Counted from the stretch's first letter, positions 16,734 through 26,889 are shown. The stretch is DNA of 64,000 bases from Bacteroidia bacterium (GCA_030430205.1 JAUIGE010000004.1:224843-288842); one strand, 5' to 3'. Notes: generated by a model not told the origin, from the letters alone. Made by a program: numbers and translations.

Positions 16734-18188
16734 ATGCAAAACCTAAATAGACAAACGGCAAAGATATCGCCTGCATATCCCGAGCGAATCCTCCAGTTTG
16801 GCGGAGGCAATTTCCTCCGATCCTTTGTGGATTGGATCGTGGATGTTTATAATGAAAAGACAGATGCTGAGTTGGGAATTTTGGTGGTAAAACCTACAGA
16901 AGGAGGGGATTATCAGGCCTGGCGTAATCAGGACGGCCTCTTTCATGTCCTGACAAAAGGGATCCGAAATGGGGAAGTAGTAGATGAAAACTACCTGGTG
17001 AAAAGCATCAGCAGGATCATTCATCCCTATCGGGAATGGGATGCTTTTTTGGCATCAGCAGAAAATCCAGAACTGCGCATCATCATTTCGAATACGACTG
17101 AATCAGGCATTCGCTTTTCTGCTGAAGATCAGCTAACAGATCAGCCTCCCAAAGAATTCCCAGCCAAGCTGGTGCTTTGGCTGTATCATCGCTATAAGCA
17201 CTTCAAGGGTTCCAATGAAGCAGGCTGTATCATTATCCCCACAGAATTATTAGAAGAAAATGGCAAGAAACTGATGGATGCCATGTTACAATATGCAATC
17301 CACTGGAATCTGTCACCTGACTTCAACCGATGGCTGAAGGAGGATCAGCATTACTGCAATACGCTGGTCGATCGGATCGTCCCGGGAGTAGGTAAGGATT
17401 CGCTGGAGGAAGTGCAGCAACAAATCGGCTTTCAGGATGCCATGGTCAGCCAGGGCGAGCCCTATCACTTATGGGCCATTGAGGCCCCGGATGAGGTAAG
17501 GCATGGACTGCCTCTCGACCAAATCGGCCTCAATGTCGTGTATACCGACAACCTGACCCCCTATCGAAAAAGCAAGGTACGGATACTGAATGGTGCACAT
17601 ACCGCCATGGTGCCCGTGGGCTATCTTTACGGTCTTGAGACTGTGGGTGAAAGCATCGATCACGAAGGGATGGGGGCTTTTATGAATCAAGTCATTTTTA
17701 ATGAAATTCTACCATCGCTTGATCTGCCAGCAGTGGATTTACCGCAATTTGCGAGGGATGTATTGGATCGATTTCAAAATCCTTTTATCAAACATAAGCT
17801 GATTAGTATTTCGTTGAATGGCATTTCCAAGTTTAAGGTCAGGGTTCTGCCTTCTATTCTGGATTATTCGGAAAAAAGGGGTGAATTGCCAAAAGCACTG
17901 GTCTTTTCTTTCGCTGCCACCATCCGTTTTTATAAAGGACGCTGGCAGGGCAAGACGATTCCATTGAATGATGATCCAGAGACAATTGCTTTTTTTGATA
18001 GCTGTTGGAAAAAGTGTGATGGATCGGATGAAGGAATCAAAACGCTGGTACAAGCGGTACTCAGCCAGGAAATATTCTGGGGGCAGGACTTAAATGAATT
18101 GCCAGGATTAGCGCACATGCTCAGTGGGTATTTATTTAGCATGGAAAAAGAGGCCTTAATAGCCCTGGATGAATTTGCCAGGCAATAG
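16734..18188 (+). CDS. uxaB: tagaturonate reductase (altronate oxidoreductase)
   Basis: This 484-residue protein belongs to the long-chain mannitol dehydrogenase family. The N-terminus has the nucleotide-binding pattern ERILQFGGGNFLRSFVDW. Further landmarks are SNTTESGIRF, CNTLVDRIVPG and the catalytic Lys region KSKVRILNGAHTAMVP. It reduces tagaturonate, made by UxaC, to altronate, the substrate of UxaA encoded just upstream. Length and motif set match UxaB rather than fructuronate reductase UxuB, though the two are close relatives. It lies 15 bp after uxaA in the same operon. Confidence 0.93.
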   Translation: MQNLNRQTAKISPAYPERILQFGGGNFLRSFVDWIVDVYNEKTDAELGILVVKPTEGGDYQAWRNQDGLFHVLTKGIRNGEVVDENYLVKSISRIIHPYREWDAFLASAENPELRIIISNTTESGIRFSAEDQLTDQPPKEFPAKLVLWLYHRYKHFKGSNEAGCIIIPTELLEENGKKLMDAMLQYAIHWNLSPDFNRWLKEDQHYCNTLVDRIVPGVGKDSLEEVQQQIGFQDAMVSQGEPYHLWAIEAPDEVRHGLPLDQIGLNVVYTDNLTPYRKSKVRILNGAHTAMVPVGYLYGLETVGESIDHEGMGAFMNQVIFNEILPSLDLPAVDLPQFARDVLDRFQNPFIKHKLISISLNGISKFKVRVLPSILDYSEKRGELPKALVFSFAATIRFYKGRWQGKTIPLNDDPETIAFFDSCWKKCDGSDEGIKTLVQAVLSQEIFWGQDLNELPGLAHMLSGYLFSMEKEALIALDEFARQ

Positions 18189-18210
18189 TGCTCATAATAA
18201 TTTTTCTCCT

Positions 18211-19131
18211 ATGAAATTCTTTATCCTTCTTCTCCTGCTGCCTGTATTTTCTGTTCTTCATGGGCAATCAGACTCCAACGAAATGCCTCTATACCCAGAT
18301 GGCATTCCCAATTATCGCAATGTCCCGGACGAAGAGTGGGTTGAGAGAAGGGATAATGGATTCGATTTCATTCATGATACGTCCATTCCCACACTCACGG
18401 CATTTCTGCCGCCAAATCCCAACGGCCAGGCCGTTGTCATCTGCCCTGGCGGGGGCTATGCTGGTACTTCTTTTATCAAAGAAGGCATCCATGTAGCGAA
18501 ATCACTCAATGCAGACAGCATCACAGCATTTGTGCTGAAATACCGCATCCCACAGGATGCTCATCAGGTAAATAAATCTTTGGCACCTTTGCAGGATGCC
18601 CAACAGGCTCTTCGCTATGTACGAAGCCAAGCAGCAAACTACCGGCTCGATCCTGAGAGGATCGGCATTTTGGGTTTTTCGGCAGGCGGGCACCTGGCGG
18701 CTACGGCAGCGACCCATTTTCAAAAAATGGCGGACTCCCAGGAAAAGGATACGACCTCCGTACGGCCTGATTTTGTGATTTTACTTTATCCTGTCATCAG
18801 CATGACCGATGAGTTGACCCATATGGGTTCACGGAACAACCTGTTGGGCGAAAAGCCTTCAGCGTCCGATATCATGCTTTTTTCTACAGAAAAAAATGTC
18901 TCAGCGGATTCCCCTCCCGCATTTTTGATGCATGCTGCGGATGACAAGTCGGTGCCTGTGGGCAATAGCCTGGCCTATTATGAGGCCTGCCTGGCACAGG
19001 GTGTAGAAGTAGAAATGCATCTGTATCCCAAGGGGGGACATGGCTTTGGGATGAATAATAGCTCTACAGCTGACTTTTGGATGGACCGATTGAAAAATTG
19101 GCTGAAAACCTTCCCTGAAATGAAGGATTAA
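18211..19131 (+). CDS. secreted alpha/beta hydrolase (acetyl- or feruloyl-esterase-like)
   Basis: The ATG at 18211 gives a 306-residue protein with a clean signal peptide (MKFFILLLLLPVFSVLHGQ); an upstream in-frame start at 18169 overlaps uxaB and is rejected. The fold is that of the BD-FAE/esterase-lipase group: oxyanion region VVICPGGGYAG, nucleophile elbow GFSAGGHLA with Ser157, acid Asp in HAADDKSVPV and His in PKGGHGFGM. Such enzymes remove acetyl or feruloyl groups from plant polysaccharides. In a pectin locus acetyl removal is the simplest guess. It follows uxaB closely and probably belongs to the same transcript; no T9SS tail, so likely periplasmic. Confidence 0.85.
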   Translation: MKFFILLLLLPVFSVLHGQSDSNEMPLYPDGIPNYRNVPDEEWVERRDNGFDFIHDTSIPTLTAFLPPNPNGQAVVICPGGGYAGTSFIKEGIHVAKSLNADSITAFVLKYRIPQDAHQVNKSLAPLQDAQQALRYVRSQAANYRLDPERIGILGFSAGGHLAATAATHFQKMADSQEKDTTSVRPDFVILLYPVISMTDELTHMGSRNNLLGEKPSASDIMLFSTEKNVSADSPPAFLMHAADDKSVPVGNSLAYYEACLAQGVEVEMHLYPKGGHGFGMNNSSTADFWMDRLKNWLKTFPEMKD

Positions 19132-19231
19132 CAATTAATGAATATCATTTCTCATGAATTGAATGGAGAAGGATTGTCTTTTTGGCTTATATCGCCAATA
19201 GCTCAAATAATCCCCTTCATTCATAAAAATC

Positions 19232-20926
19232 ATGAGTAAACTATTTATTTACGTTTTCCTTTTCAGCTCACTTCCTTTTGGACTTTGGTTTTCAGGCGAG
19301 CCTGCATTTCGGCCAGGCAGGCTGGCAGTCCCCACCGCCATGATGGCGGGAGATACGATCTTCGATCCCGTGCCAGATGCTATCCAAAAGTCCGGATTGG
19401 AAATCCGGCTGTATCCTCTGGTGACCATTCCTGCAAGCAGCTTTAGCACGGATCGCACCCGCATCAATCTCCTCAAGCAGATGCCCGGCCCTTCGGGCAA
19501 CCTGATGATCAATGATTTACGAGGCAAGCTAAGTCGCATAGATACCTCCAGGCAAGTTCACCTGTACCTGGACCTGAAAGCGCGCACCAATCTTTTTATT
19601 GACGCACCCGGCAAAGGAACAGGCTTTGGCGCTTTTGCTTTTCATCCGGAATTTGAAAGCAATGGGGTGTTTTTTACCGTGCATACCGAAAGTAACAATG
19701 GCACGCCTGATTTTGTGCCCAAAATGGATAATGGCATCGCCATGCATTGGGTGCTGACCAAATGGACAGCTACGGACCCTTCGGCTGGCAGCTTTGCTGG
19801 TACACGTGAGGAAATGATCCGTTTTGCCTATCCTGGCATTATACATGGTCTTCAGGACCTGACTTTCAATCCACTCGCAAAATCGGGAGATCCCGATTAT
19901 GGCATGCTCTACCTGTGCGTGGGCGAAGGGCAATCTTCTCTTCAAGGCCTCGGAGCAGCCAACCTTCTGCAATCTGACAGCTATTTGGGCTCCATCTTTC
20001 GGATTGATCCGATGGGAAACAACAGCGCCAATGGCAAGTATGGAATTCCTGCTGACAATCCTTTTGTAGGAAAACAAACCGTAGGTCAGGAAATCTGGGC
20101 CTATGGCTTTCGTAATCCCCATCGTTTGTGTTTTGATCCGAGAAATAATTCAAAAGGCTATGCCTTGTTTGCCTGTGATATAGGCGAAAAAAATGTGGAA
20201 GAAATCAACCTGATCGAAGCAGGTAAAAATTATGGATGGAATGTCCGGGAGGGCATTTTTGTGTACGATTGGCATGACCGTGAGCATGTGCTGGCACTGC
20301 CGGCTGATGATTCCGGCTTTGTATACCCCGTCGCTATGTATGACCATGACGAAGGCCTGGCAGTGGTAAGTGGCTATGTTTTTAGAAATAATCAACAGCC
20401 TGACTTGCAAGGGCAATTGCTTTTGGGCGATATCGTTAGCGGCCGTTTGTTCCATCTGCCAGCAGATTCGCTTGTTTGGGGCAGGCAATATCCCGTACAG
20501 GAGCTGGAGGTCTTTCTGGAAAATGCAAGCAGCCCAACAAGTCTGTTGTCGGAAGTAAACCGTTCCCGGGCAGATGTCAGGTTTGGTTATGACCTCAGGG
20601 GAAATATGTATGTCACCACCAAAGGGGATGGGAAAGTCTACTCGGTAGGGCCCTACCAAAATCCCGTTGCTGGCCTTTCAACAGCTGTCTTAGCTGCTTC
20701 GGCGCGGGATTTTGAATTCAAGCTTCGCGAAGAGAGCTTGGAAATCACGGGCGCTCGGGTTGGGAGTCACTACCAACTTGTCGCCCTGGATGGCCGTGTT
20801 GTGGCCCAAGGCATGATTCGTGATTTGAATGGTGAATCCATTCACATAGCGGGTTTGAGTAAGGGTGTTTATGTCATCAGCATGGAATATAAAGGGGCAA
20901 AGTCGCAGGCGAAATTCGTGAAATAA
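19232..20926 (+). CDS. PQQ-dependent sugar dehydrogenase-like propeller with T9SS sorting domain
   Basis: This 564-residue protein has a hydrophobic N-terminal signal and a six-bladed propeller of the glucose/sorbosone dehydrogenase (aldose dehydrogenase) family. The blocks GKGTGFGAFAFHPEFESNG, the His-bearing IIHGLQDLTFNP, WAYGFRNPHRLCFDP, and EINLIEAGKNYGWNVREG are characteristic. A T9SS-type C-terminal domain (about residues 485-564, ending AKSQAKFVK) marks it for export to the surface or medium. Family members oxidise aldoses with PQQ; many Bacteroidota homologues are uncharacterised, and whether PQQ is made or supplied is unknown. Its placement suggests oxidation of sugars freed from pectin outside the cell, but this is a guess from context. 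Confidence 0.82.
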   Translation: MSKLFIYVFLFSSLPFGLWFSGEPAFRPGRLAVPTAMMAGDTIFDPVPDAIQKSGLEIRLYPLVTIPASSFSTDRTRINLLKQMPGPSGNLMINDLRGKLSRIDTSRQVHLYLDLKARTNLFIDAPGKGTGFGAFAFHPEFESNGVFFTVHTESNNGTPDFVPKMDNGIAMHWVLTKWTATDPSAGSFAGTREEMIRFAYPGIIHGLQDLTFNPLAKSGDPDYGMLYLCVGEGQSSLQGLGAANLLQSDSYLGSIFRIDPMGNNSANGKYGIPADNPFVGKQTVGQEIWAYGFRNPHRLCFDPRNNSKGYALFACDIGEKNVEEINLIEAGKNYGWNVREGIFVYDWHDREHVLALPADDSGFVYPVAMYDHDEGLAVVSGYVFRNNQQPDLQGQLLLGDIVSGRLFHLPADSLVWGRQYPVQELEVFLENASSPTSLLSEVNRSRADVRFGYDLRGNMYVTTKGDGKVYSVGPYQNPVAGLSTAVLAASARDFEFKLREESLEITGARVGSHYQLVALDGRVVAQGMIRDLNGESIHIAGLSKGVYVISMEYKGAKSQAKFVK

Positions 20927-21028
20927 AAAGGACAAAGTCCTGAAAGCTAATTCCAGCTATCACAAAGTAAATTCCTGCCCCTAAGCCCAGGTTATTACCT
21001 CTTATTTTGAAGTTCTAAAAAATTACCT

Positions 21029-23782
21029 ATGACTCTTTCAATACACAGCACGAACAGGCTGTTGGTCTGCCTTTTTTTGTTAGGAATAACGAGCCTTTCC
21101 CAGCTTTTTAGCCAGGGTTTTTCTCCCGACATTGTCGTCGATATCAATGGAAGCGGCGATTTTACCAAAATTCAGGATGCCATTGATGCGGTACCCGACA
21201 ACAGCAGCATCCCCACTACCATTTTTATCAAGCGAGGATTGTATGATAGCGAGAAGCTGATGGTCCCGGGAAATAAAACCAACGTCATCCTCATCGGCGA
21301 AAGCCGAGGTCAGACGATCATCAGCTACCACATCTACGATTGTGCTTCAGGCGGTTTCAACGGCAGATGCCCTGCGGCAGATGCGATGCTGTGGCCTTCT
21401 TTGAGTATGCAGACCTCAGCTACGCTGACGATTCTGGGAGACGGCTTTCAGGCTGAAAACCTGACGATCCAAAATACGGCCGGCCCGGTAGGACAGGCAC
21501 AGGCGATCACCGTGCGAGCGGATAAGGTGGTTTTTCGAAATGTGGACCTCAAGGGCTACCAGGATACCATCTATTTCTGGAGCGTGGGCAATCGTTCCTA
21601 TTTTGAAAATTGCCTGGTTGTGGGCCGGACGGATTACATTTATGGCGGAGGCATTGCTTATTTTGAAAAATGCGAAATTCGGAGTTGGGGAGGCGGATGG
21701 ATCACAGCTCCCTCAACAGCACAAAATCAAGCCTATGGCTTTGTCTTTGACAGCTGCGATGTGACCTATGCCCTGAATAGTCCCCGGGCTGGGGATGATG
21801 GCACGAGTGTCGCCCTGGGGCGACCCTGGCAAAACTATCCCAAGGTGGCCTGGCTCTATTGTGACATGACAGAAAAAATCAACCCACTCGGTTGGCCCGA
21901 TAAATGGAATATGGCCTATTCCGATACCAGTGCAGATCTGCATTTGTATGAATACAAAAATACCGGTCTGGGCGCTGATATGAGCGGCCGCGCCAACTGG
22001 GTGGGCATCCGCGCCCTGGCAGACTCAGAGGCTGTTTATTATTCCGTGGACAGTGTGCTCGGGGGATCGGATGGGTGGAATCCTGCAGCCCAGACTGCCC
22101 TCATTCCTACCTATACCTGGACAGGAGGAGGCCTTACGCCTGATTGGCTGGACCCCAATAACTGGAATCCGGTGGCAATACCTGACACCAACGAAGCTGC
22201 GTACGTCAACAGCCTGGATACCATTCAGGCAAATGGGGGCCACTTTGTGGCTGATTTGACGCTATCCGATTCTGCCATACTGCTGGTCACTGCACCCAGC
22301 CAGGTGACCTACCTGTCTGTGGATAGGGCTTTTATTTCCAGCACAGGTGGAAATACCAGCCTGGATGGCATCATGCGGACCAAGGATAGCCTGGGGATCT
22401 CGACAGTGGATACTTTCGACCTCAATACACAGATCATCGGTGTACATAGAATTGAAAAATCAGGAACGGGAGTCATCCGCCTGAATAGTGACAACACTGA
22501 CTTCTCTGGCTTTTGGGTGGTTTCAGAAGGAAATATGATGGCAACAACTACCAACAGCCTGGGCAGAGCCCGTGAGGTTCAGGTCGCAGGCATGGCTACT
22601 TTGACCATTCATACCAGCGATGCGATGAATACCAACACGGCTCTGCGCCTGGATTCAATGGGGCATTTAAGTCTGAATGCGAACATCAACTTGTTGGAAT
22701 TCTACCTTGGAGGGCCCCTCCAGGGCGTAGGCGTATATTCTGCTACCACGCACCCAGGGCTGATTAGCGGATCAGGTACGCTCACCGTTGGTCGTCCAAC
22801 TTCATTCATCTTTATTGGCGGGGGAAATGGCAACTGGGATGTTCCGGCACATTTTCAGCCTGGCCTGCTGCCTCAGGCAGGAGACACCGTCTATAATGGT
22901 ATTGAGATGGAAACTACGGGTTTTTCTTTTCCCGCAGATGTGCATGTACAGGCTGGGGGCCGTATTCGCCTTCGGGGCACACACAGTGCCACAGGCACTT
23001 TCTATATGGAAACAGGTTCCAGTTTCAGCTATTTTACTTCAGGATCAGGATTTACCTTAAATGCGCCAACGGTTATAGAAGGGGATGTGCTTTGCCAAAT
23101 GAACAGCCGCAATATGCCTTCTCATGCGATGCGCCTGGGAGGAGACTTCAAGGGTAATGGAAAAGTCATTGTTTCTAACGCCCGGGCAGGGACAGAAAAT
23201 ACAGGAAGTGTGATCCTTTCAGGAGATAACCATGCCTTTACGGGCACCTGGGATTTGACGATGCCCAGCGCAGAGGTCAATAGCGTAGCTACCATTGAGG
23301 GAAATAGCGAAAATGCTTTCGGGCATGGACGGATCGAGGTAGCCATCAACAACCGGGTTTCTCTTGGCCATGAGAAATGCGCCGGAGATACCTTGCGGGT
23401 TACCCTCAGTGATGATGGCCTGATCGAACTCAAAACGGAGGTATATGTCCTCATGGCCACCATAAATGGTACTTCTCTGTTAGCTGGCGACTATGATGCA
23501 ACGACCCATCCCGAATATTTTACAGGAAATGGAACCCTGATCGTCGGTCGGAATGTGGCTATCGATGGGGATATGGACAGCAAACAAGTCTTTGCGTTTC
23601 AAAACACTCTATACGTTTCTGGCATCGCCACTACTATCCGGATATTCGATTTGAAAGGCCGGCTTATCCTACCTGAAAATACTTCGAAAAGCATTTCCCT
23701 GGAATCTTTGACTCCGGGGGTGTATGTCGTCAAGTTTGAGGTAGATGGATTTTCAGGAGTAAAGAAGATTTTGGTACAGTAA
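21029..23782 (+). CDS. large T9SS-exported pectin methylesterase (CE8) with accessory beta-structure region
   Basis: This 917-residue protein has a signal peptide (to about residue 32). A CE8 beta-helix domain spans about 33-350, with the family blocks GQAQAITVRA, YQDTIYFW (Asp179), GRTDYIYGGG (Asp202) and ALGRPWQNYPKVAW. The usual DFIFG motif reads DYIYG here, as in a subset of bacterial CE8. Residues 370-840 are a low-complexity beta-rich region (WTGGGLTPDWLDPNNWNP at its start) like the stalks of passenger-type surface proteins. A T9SS type A domain (about 845-917, ending VKKILVQ) closes it. It should de-esterify polymeric pectin at the surface or in the medium, complementing the short CE8 at 2538. 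Confidence 0.9.
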   Translation: MTLSIHSTNRLLVCLFLLGITSLSQLFSQGFSPDIVVDINGSGDFTKIQDAIDAVPDNSSIPTTIFIKRGLYDSEKLMVPGNKTNVILIGESRGQTIISYHIYDCASGGFNGRCPAADAMLWPSLSMQTSATLTILGDGFQAENLTIQNTAGPVGQAQAITVRADKVVFRNVDLKGYQDTIYFWSVGNRSYFENCLVVGRTDYIYGGGIAYFEKCEIRSWGGGWITAPSTAQNQAYGFVFDSCDVTYALNSPRAGDDGTSVALGRPWQNYPKVAWLYCDMTEKINPLGWPDKWNMAYSDTSADLHLYEYKNTGLGADMSGRANWVGIRALADSEAVYYSVDSVLGGSDGWNPAAQTALIPTYTWTGGGLTPDWLDPNNWNPVAIPDTNEAAYVNSLDTIQANGGHFVADLTLSDSAILLVTAPSQVTYLSVDRAFISSTGGNTSLDGIMRTKDSLGISTVDTFDLNTQIIGVHRIEKSGTGVIRLNSDNTDFSGFWVVSEGNMMATTTNSLGRAREVQVAGMATLTIHTSDAMNTNTALRLDSMGHLSLNANINLLEFYLGGPLQGVGVYSATTHPGLISGSGTLTVGRPTSFIFIGGGNGNWDVPAHFQPGLLPQAGDTVYNGIEMETTGFSFPADVHVQAGGRIRLRGTHSATGTFYMETGSSFSYFTSGSGFTLNAPTVIEGDVLCQMNSRNMPSHAMRLGGDFKGNGKVIVSNARAGTENTGSVILSGDNHAFTGTWDLTMPSAEVNSVATIEGNSENAFGHGRIEVAINNRVSLGHEKCAGDTLRVTLSDDGLIELKTEVYVLMATINGTSLLAGDYDATTHPEYFTGNGTLIVGRNVAIDGDMDSKQVFAFQNTLYVSGIATTIRIFDLKGRLILPENTSKSISLESLTPGVYVVKFEVDGFSGVKKILVQ

Positions 23783-23804
23783 AGAATTAATTTTTGGTGA
23801 AAGT

Positions 23805-25262
23805 ATGGAAAAGTTAAAATCAATTTCAGTTCTCGGAAAGGGCGTCTTCATACTGAGTATGCTGGTGTTATTGTCGAGCTATGGCATTGCCCAAAATAAA
23901 CCTTTTAACGTATATGGGGGCTTATTTGACCAGAGTGAGTTAGATAGTCTTGCATTAAGCCGTGCAGCAGGGACAGAAACCATCACCATTTTTGCCCCGT
24001 CTGACTCAACGGATCATTACAGCAATGGTGTTTTCATGACGGCCTTCAAAGGAGTTTTGTATTGCCAGTGGCAAAGCTCAGCGATGGATGAAGATGCACC
24101 TGATACCTGGGTTGCTTTTAGCCGGAGTCTTGACAGTGGCCTTAGCTGGTCAGCTCCCATGGTGCTGGCACCTTCTTTAAGCAATGGTTATTGCTCATCT
24201 GGTGGTTGGTGGATAGCCGGAGATACGCTGGTAGCCTATGTCAATACCTGGCCTGCAAGTGTTTCTCCACGGGGAGGATATACCAGATACACAAGCAGTA
24301 CGGATGGGATAAACTGGTCTCCCATAGAAGCTGTACTCATGGCAAATGGAGATACGTTGAAGGGGATTTTTGAACAAGATCCCCATGCCCTTCCCGATGG
24401 GCGCATCATAGGGGCAGCCCACTTCCAGCCGGGGCTGTTGGTCTCTCCCATGTATACCGATGATCCTTCGGGGGTAAGAGGTTGGGTCAAGGCAAATTTT
24501 TCAAATCTATCTGTGAGTAGCCATGTTTCCCGGGAGCTCGAACCCAGCTGGTTTTTGCGTGGCGACAGCACTTTGGTGATGGTCTTTCGGGACCAGGACG
24601 GGACCTACCGGAAACTGGCTTCTACAAGTAATGATCGGGGTGAAAACTGGTCTTCACCAGTCCGAACCAATATGCCTGATGCGCGCACCAAGCAAAGTGC
24701 AGGTAACCTCCCTGATGGTACAGCTTATTTCGCAGGCAATCCCAAAACCGACAAAACCCGCATTCCTTTGGCGGTAACCTTAAGTAAAGATGGCTATTGG
24801 TTCAATACCGCTTATGTACTTCGTAAAGGAGCTGAGGGCCTTCAGGAGTTGCGCTACCCGGGACTCTATAAGCGATTGGGATATCACTATCCCAAGTCTA
24901 TGGTGTGGAATGGTCAGCTATATGTGTCTTATGCCACGAATAAGGAAGATGTTGAATACACCCGTGTCGCCCTAAGCAGTCTTGTAATTGATAGTGCAAT
25001 TGTCAATTCGATTTCTCCGGATCTAGGCAAAGGGATTGAGATTCTGTTTGATATAAACGGTTTGGTCAACATTTCTCTGACTGATTTCCATCGAAATGCG
25101 GTCGCATATATCTACAACCTTCATGGTCAAATGCTTTCGCAACAAGCGGTGCCAGGGAATGAATTGAAAATTGATACAAAAGATATGGGTGCTGGCACTT
25201 ATTTGATCGATGTCAGGACCAGCAATGGAAGAAAAACAAAATTATTTAATACAAGATTTTAA
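23805..25262 (+). CDS. BNR/sialidase-fold secreted protein with T9SS sorting domain
   Basis: This 485-residue protein has a signal peptide (to about residue 30, GIAQ) and a sialidase-type propeller with at least three Asp-box motifs (S-x-D-x-G-x-x-W): SRSLDSGLSWSAP, SSTDGINWSP and SNDRGENWSSP. A T9SS type A domain occupies about 410-485. The fold is shared by sialidases, several pectin- and ulvan-active enzymes and non-enzymatic proteins, so the reaction cannot be named; true sialidase activity is unlikely in a pectin operon. It lies 22 bp after the large CE8 and 2 bp before the next gene, so it is co-expressed with them. Confidence 0.78.
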   Translation: MEKLKSISVLGKGVFILSMLVLLSSYGIAQNKPFNVYGGLFDQSELDSLALSRAAGTETITIFAPSDSTDHYSNGVFMTAFKGVLYCQWQSSAMDEDAPDTWVAFSRSLDSGLSWSAPMVLAPSLSNGYCSSGGWWIAGDTLVAYVNTWPASVSPRGGYTRYTSSTDGINWSPIEAVLMANGDTLKGIFEQDPHALPDGRIIGAAHFQPGLLVSPMYTDDPSGVRGWVKANFSNLSVSSHVSRELEPSWFLRGDSTLVMVFRDQDGTYRKLASTSNDRGENWSSPVRTNMPDARTKQSAGNLPDGTAYFAGNPKTDKTRIPLAVTLSKDGYWFNTAYVLRKGAEGLQELRYPGLYKRLGYHYPKSMVWNGQLYVSYATNKEDVEYTRVALSSLVIDSAIVNSISPDLGKGIEILFDINGLVNISLTDFHRNAVAYIYNLHGQMLSQQAVPGNELKIDTKDMGAGTYLIDVRTSNGRKTKLFNTRF

Positions 25263-25264
25263 TT

Positions 25265-26872
25265 ATGATTAAACAGGCTTTACTCATACTGTTTTTGTTG
25301 GTAGCAGGCATGATTACGCTCTACGCCCAACCCACTGCCCTGGTCAGTGATATTACCATCAGGAAGCTGATGGACACGTCTGCCGATCCGATTCGGATTG
25401 ACAAAAACCCCCTTACAAATGAAATATATTACCTGGATGATGAGGGAAATATCTATTTGGTAGATATCGCTAATCAATCCGCTGCACAGGTTTTTACCTC
25501 TGCTGATCACAGCCTCAATGAAACCTTTGGGCTGGAAATAGGTGCTACGGGAAATATCTATGTGGTTGCTGCCGAAAATGTCAATGGTTACAATATTGGC
25601 AAAGTTGCAAAAGGCGTTCCTGATGGGTCAGGGGGATACAGCTGGAGCTTGCTGGCCCATACACAACCCTATCGCCATTCAGGCAATCGGGACCACAAGT
25701 TCAGCGCCATCATCGAGTCTACCGATGGCAAATATGTCTATGTCAATTCCGGTTCACGAACCGATCACTCAGAGGAAGCCAAAAATGATGGCCTTCGGGA
25801 AATGCCTATCACCTCGGCTATCCTGAAAATCCCCGTTGATACTAGCAACCTCCTGCTTCAAAATAATGAGCTTTTCCTCAACAACAATGGTTATCTCTTT
25901 GCAGATGGTATCCGCAATACTTTTGATATGGAATATGCCCCCAATGGAGATCTGTTTGGAGTAGAAAACTGCGACACCCGGGACAATGAAGAAGAACTCA
26001 ACTGGTTGCAGGAAGGGCATCACTATGGATTTCCCTGGAAAATCGGAACCCATCACAACCCCCAGCAATTCGCAAATTTCAACCCGCCAGGCTCAGACAA
26101 TCTGCTGGTAGCTGGAATCAATATGGAATCCACTTTTTACAATGACCCCGGTTTTCCGGTACCTCCGGCTGGGGTTACCTTCACGGACCCGGTGATCAAT
26201 ACCGGGCCAGACGCAGCGATCATCCGGGATTCTGTTGATGGAAACATCAAAGATGCCATCGCCATCGGTAGGGCGATGGGGACCTTTAGCCCCCACAGTT
26301 CACCTGTGGCCCTTACTTTTGATACGGAGTATCAGTTGGGTGGAGACTATACAGGGCATGGTTTTGCCATGAGCTACAATGCGAGTTCTCAGCGCAAATA
26401 TGCCCCTTTCCTCGATCCTGGAGAGGATTTGATGCTCCTGGAATTGACCAAATCTCAGGGTAAATATACGACGGCTGTGACCCGCATAGCGGAAGGGTTT
26501 TCGGGCCCTTTAGATGCTGTGTTGGTGGGGAATAAGATGTATATCATCGAGTATAGTGGCAAAGCTATTTGGGAAGTGATTTTTCCAGAAAATACAGGAA
26601 TGGGCATTGAATCTCCATCCAGTTCCATCAGCGCATTGATAGCCGTTGCTCCCAATCCCGTAGGCTCAAGCCTCAGCCTGACATCTGCTTTTGAGGGGCT
26701 TCGTATTCAGCAAGCGAAACTGTATGACCTGAATGGAAAAGTTTTGGGAACGTTTGAAGGGTACGAAAAAGCCGAACTAAGTATCCCTACAGGCCATCTG
26801 ATCCCGGGTGTCTATTTTATTTTTGTTGAAACAACAAAAGGACGGGCTTTGAAAAAGATCGTGAAAGAGTAG
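25265..26872 (+). CDS. PQQ-dependent sugar dehydrogenase-like/NHL propeller protein with T9SS sorting domain
   Basis: This 535-residue protein has a signal peptide (to about residue 21), a beta-propeller and a T9SS tail (about 455-535, ending KKIVKE). The segment GIRNTFDMEYAPNGDLFGVEN, with NEEELNWLQEGHHYGFPWK after it, is the hallmark of the glucose/sorbosone dehydrogenase superfamily, where it lines the PQQ site. It is distantly related to the product of 19232, so the operon encodes two such exported propellers. Substrate and cofactor use are unknown. It is the last gene of the long + strand run and is followed by a strong terminator. Confidence 0.78.
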   Translation: MIKQALLILFLLVAGMITLYAQPTALVSDITIRKLMDTSADPIRIDKNPLTNEIYYLDDEGNIYLVDIANQSAAQVFTSADHSLNETFGLEIGATGNIYVVAAENVNGYNIGKVAKGVPDGSGGYSWSLLAHTQPYRHSGNRDHKFSAIIESTDGKYVYVNSGSRTDHSEEAKNDGLREMPITSAILKIPVDTSNLLLQNNELFLNNNGYLFADGIRNTFDMEYAPNGDLFGVENCDTRDNEEELNWLQEGHHYGFPWKIGTHHNPQQFANFNPPGSDNLLVAGINMESTFYNDPGFPVPPAGVTFTDPVINTGPDAAIIRDSVDGNIKDAIAIGRAMGTFSPHSSPVALTFDTEYQLGGDYTGHGFAMSYNASSQRKYAPFLDPGEDLMLLELTKSQGKYTTAVTRIAEGFSGPLDAVLVGNKMYIIEYSGKAIWEVIFPENTGMGIESPSSSISALIAVAPNPVGSSLSLTSAFEGLRIQQAKLYDLNGKVLGTFEGYEKAELSIPTGHLIPGVYFIFVETTKGRALKKIVKE

Positions 26873-26889
26873 GAATTTTCTGCGCAGAA

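Noticed and set aside
23805..25262. Annotation as a true sialidase
   Set aside because: Asp boxes define only the fold; nothing else in the locus concerns sialic acid.
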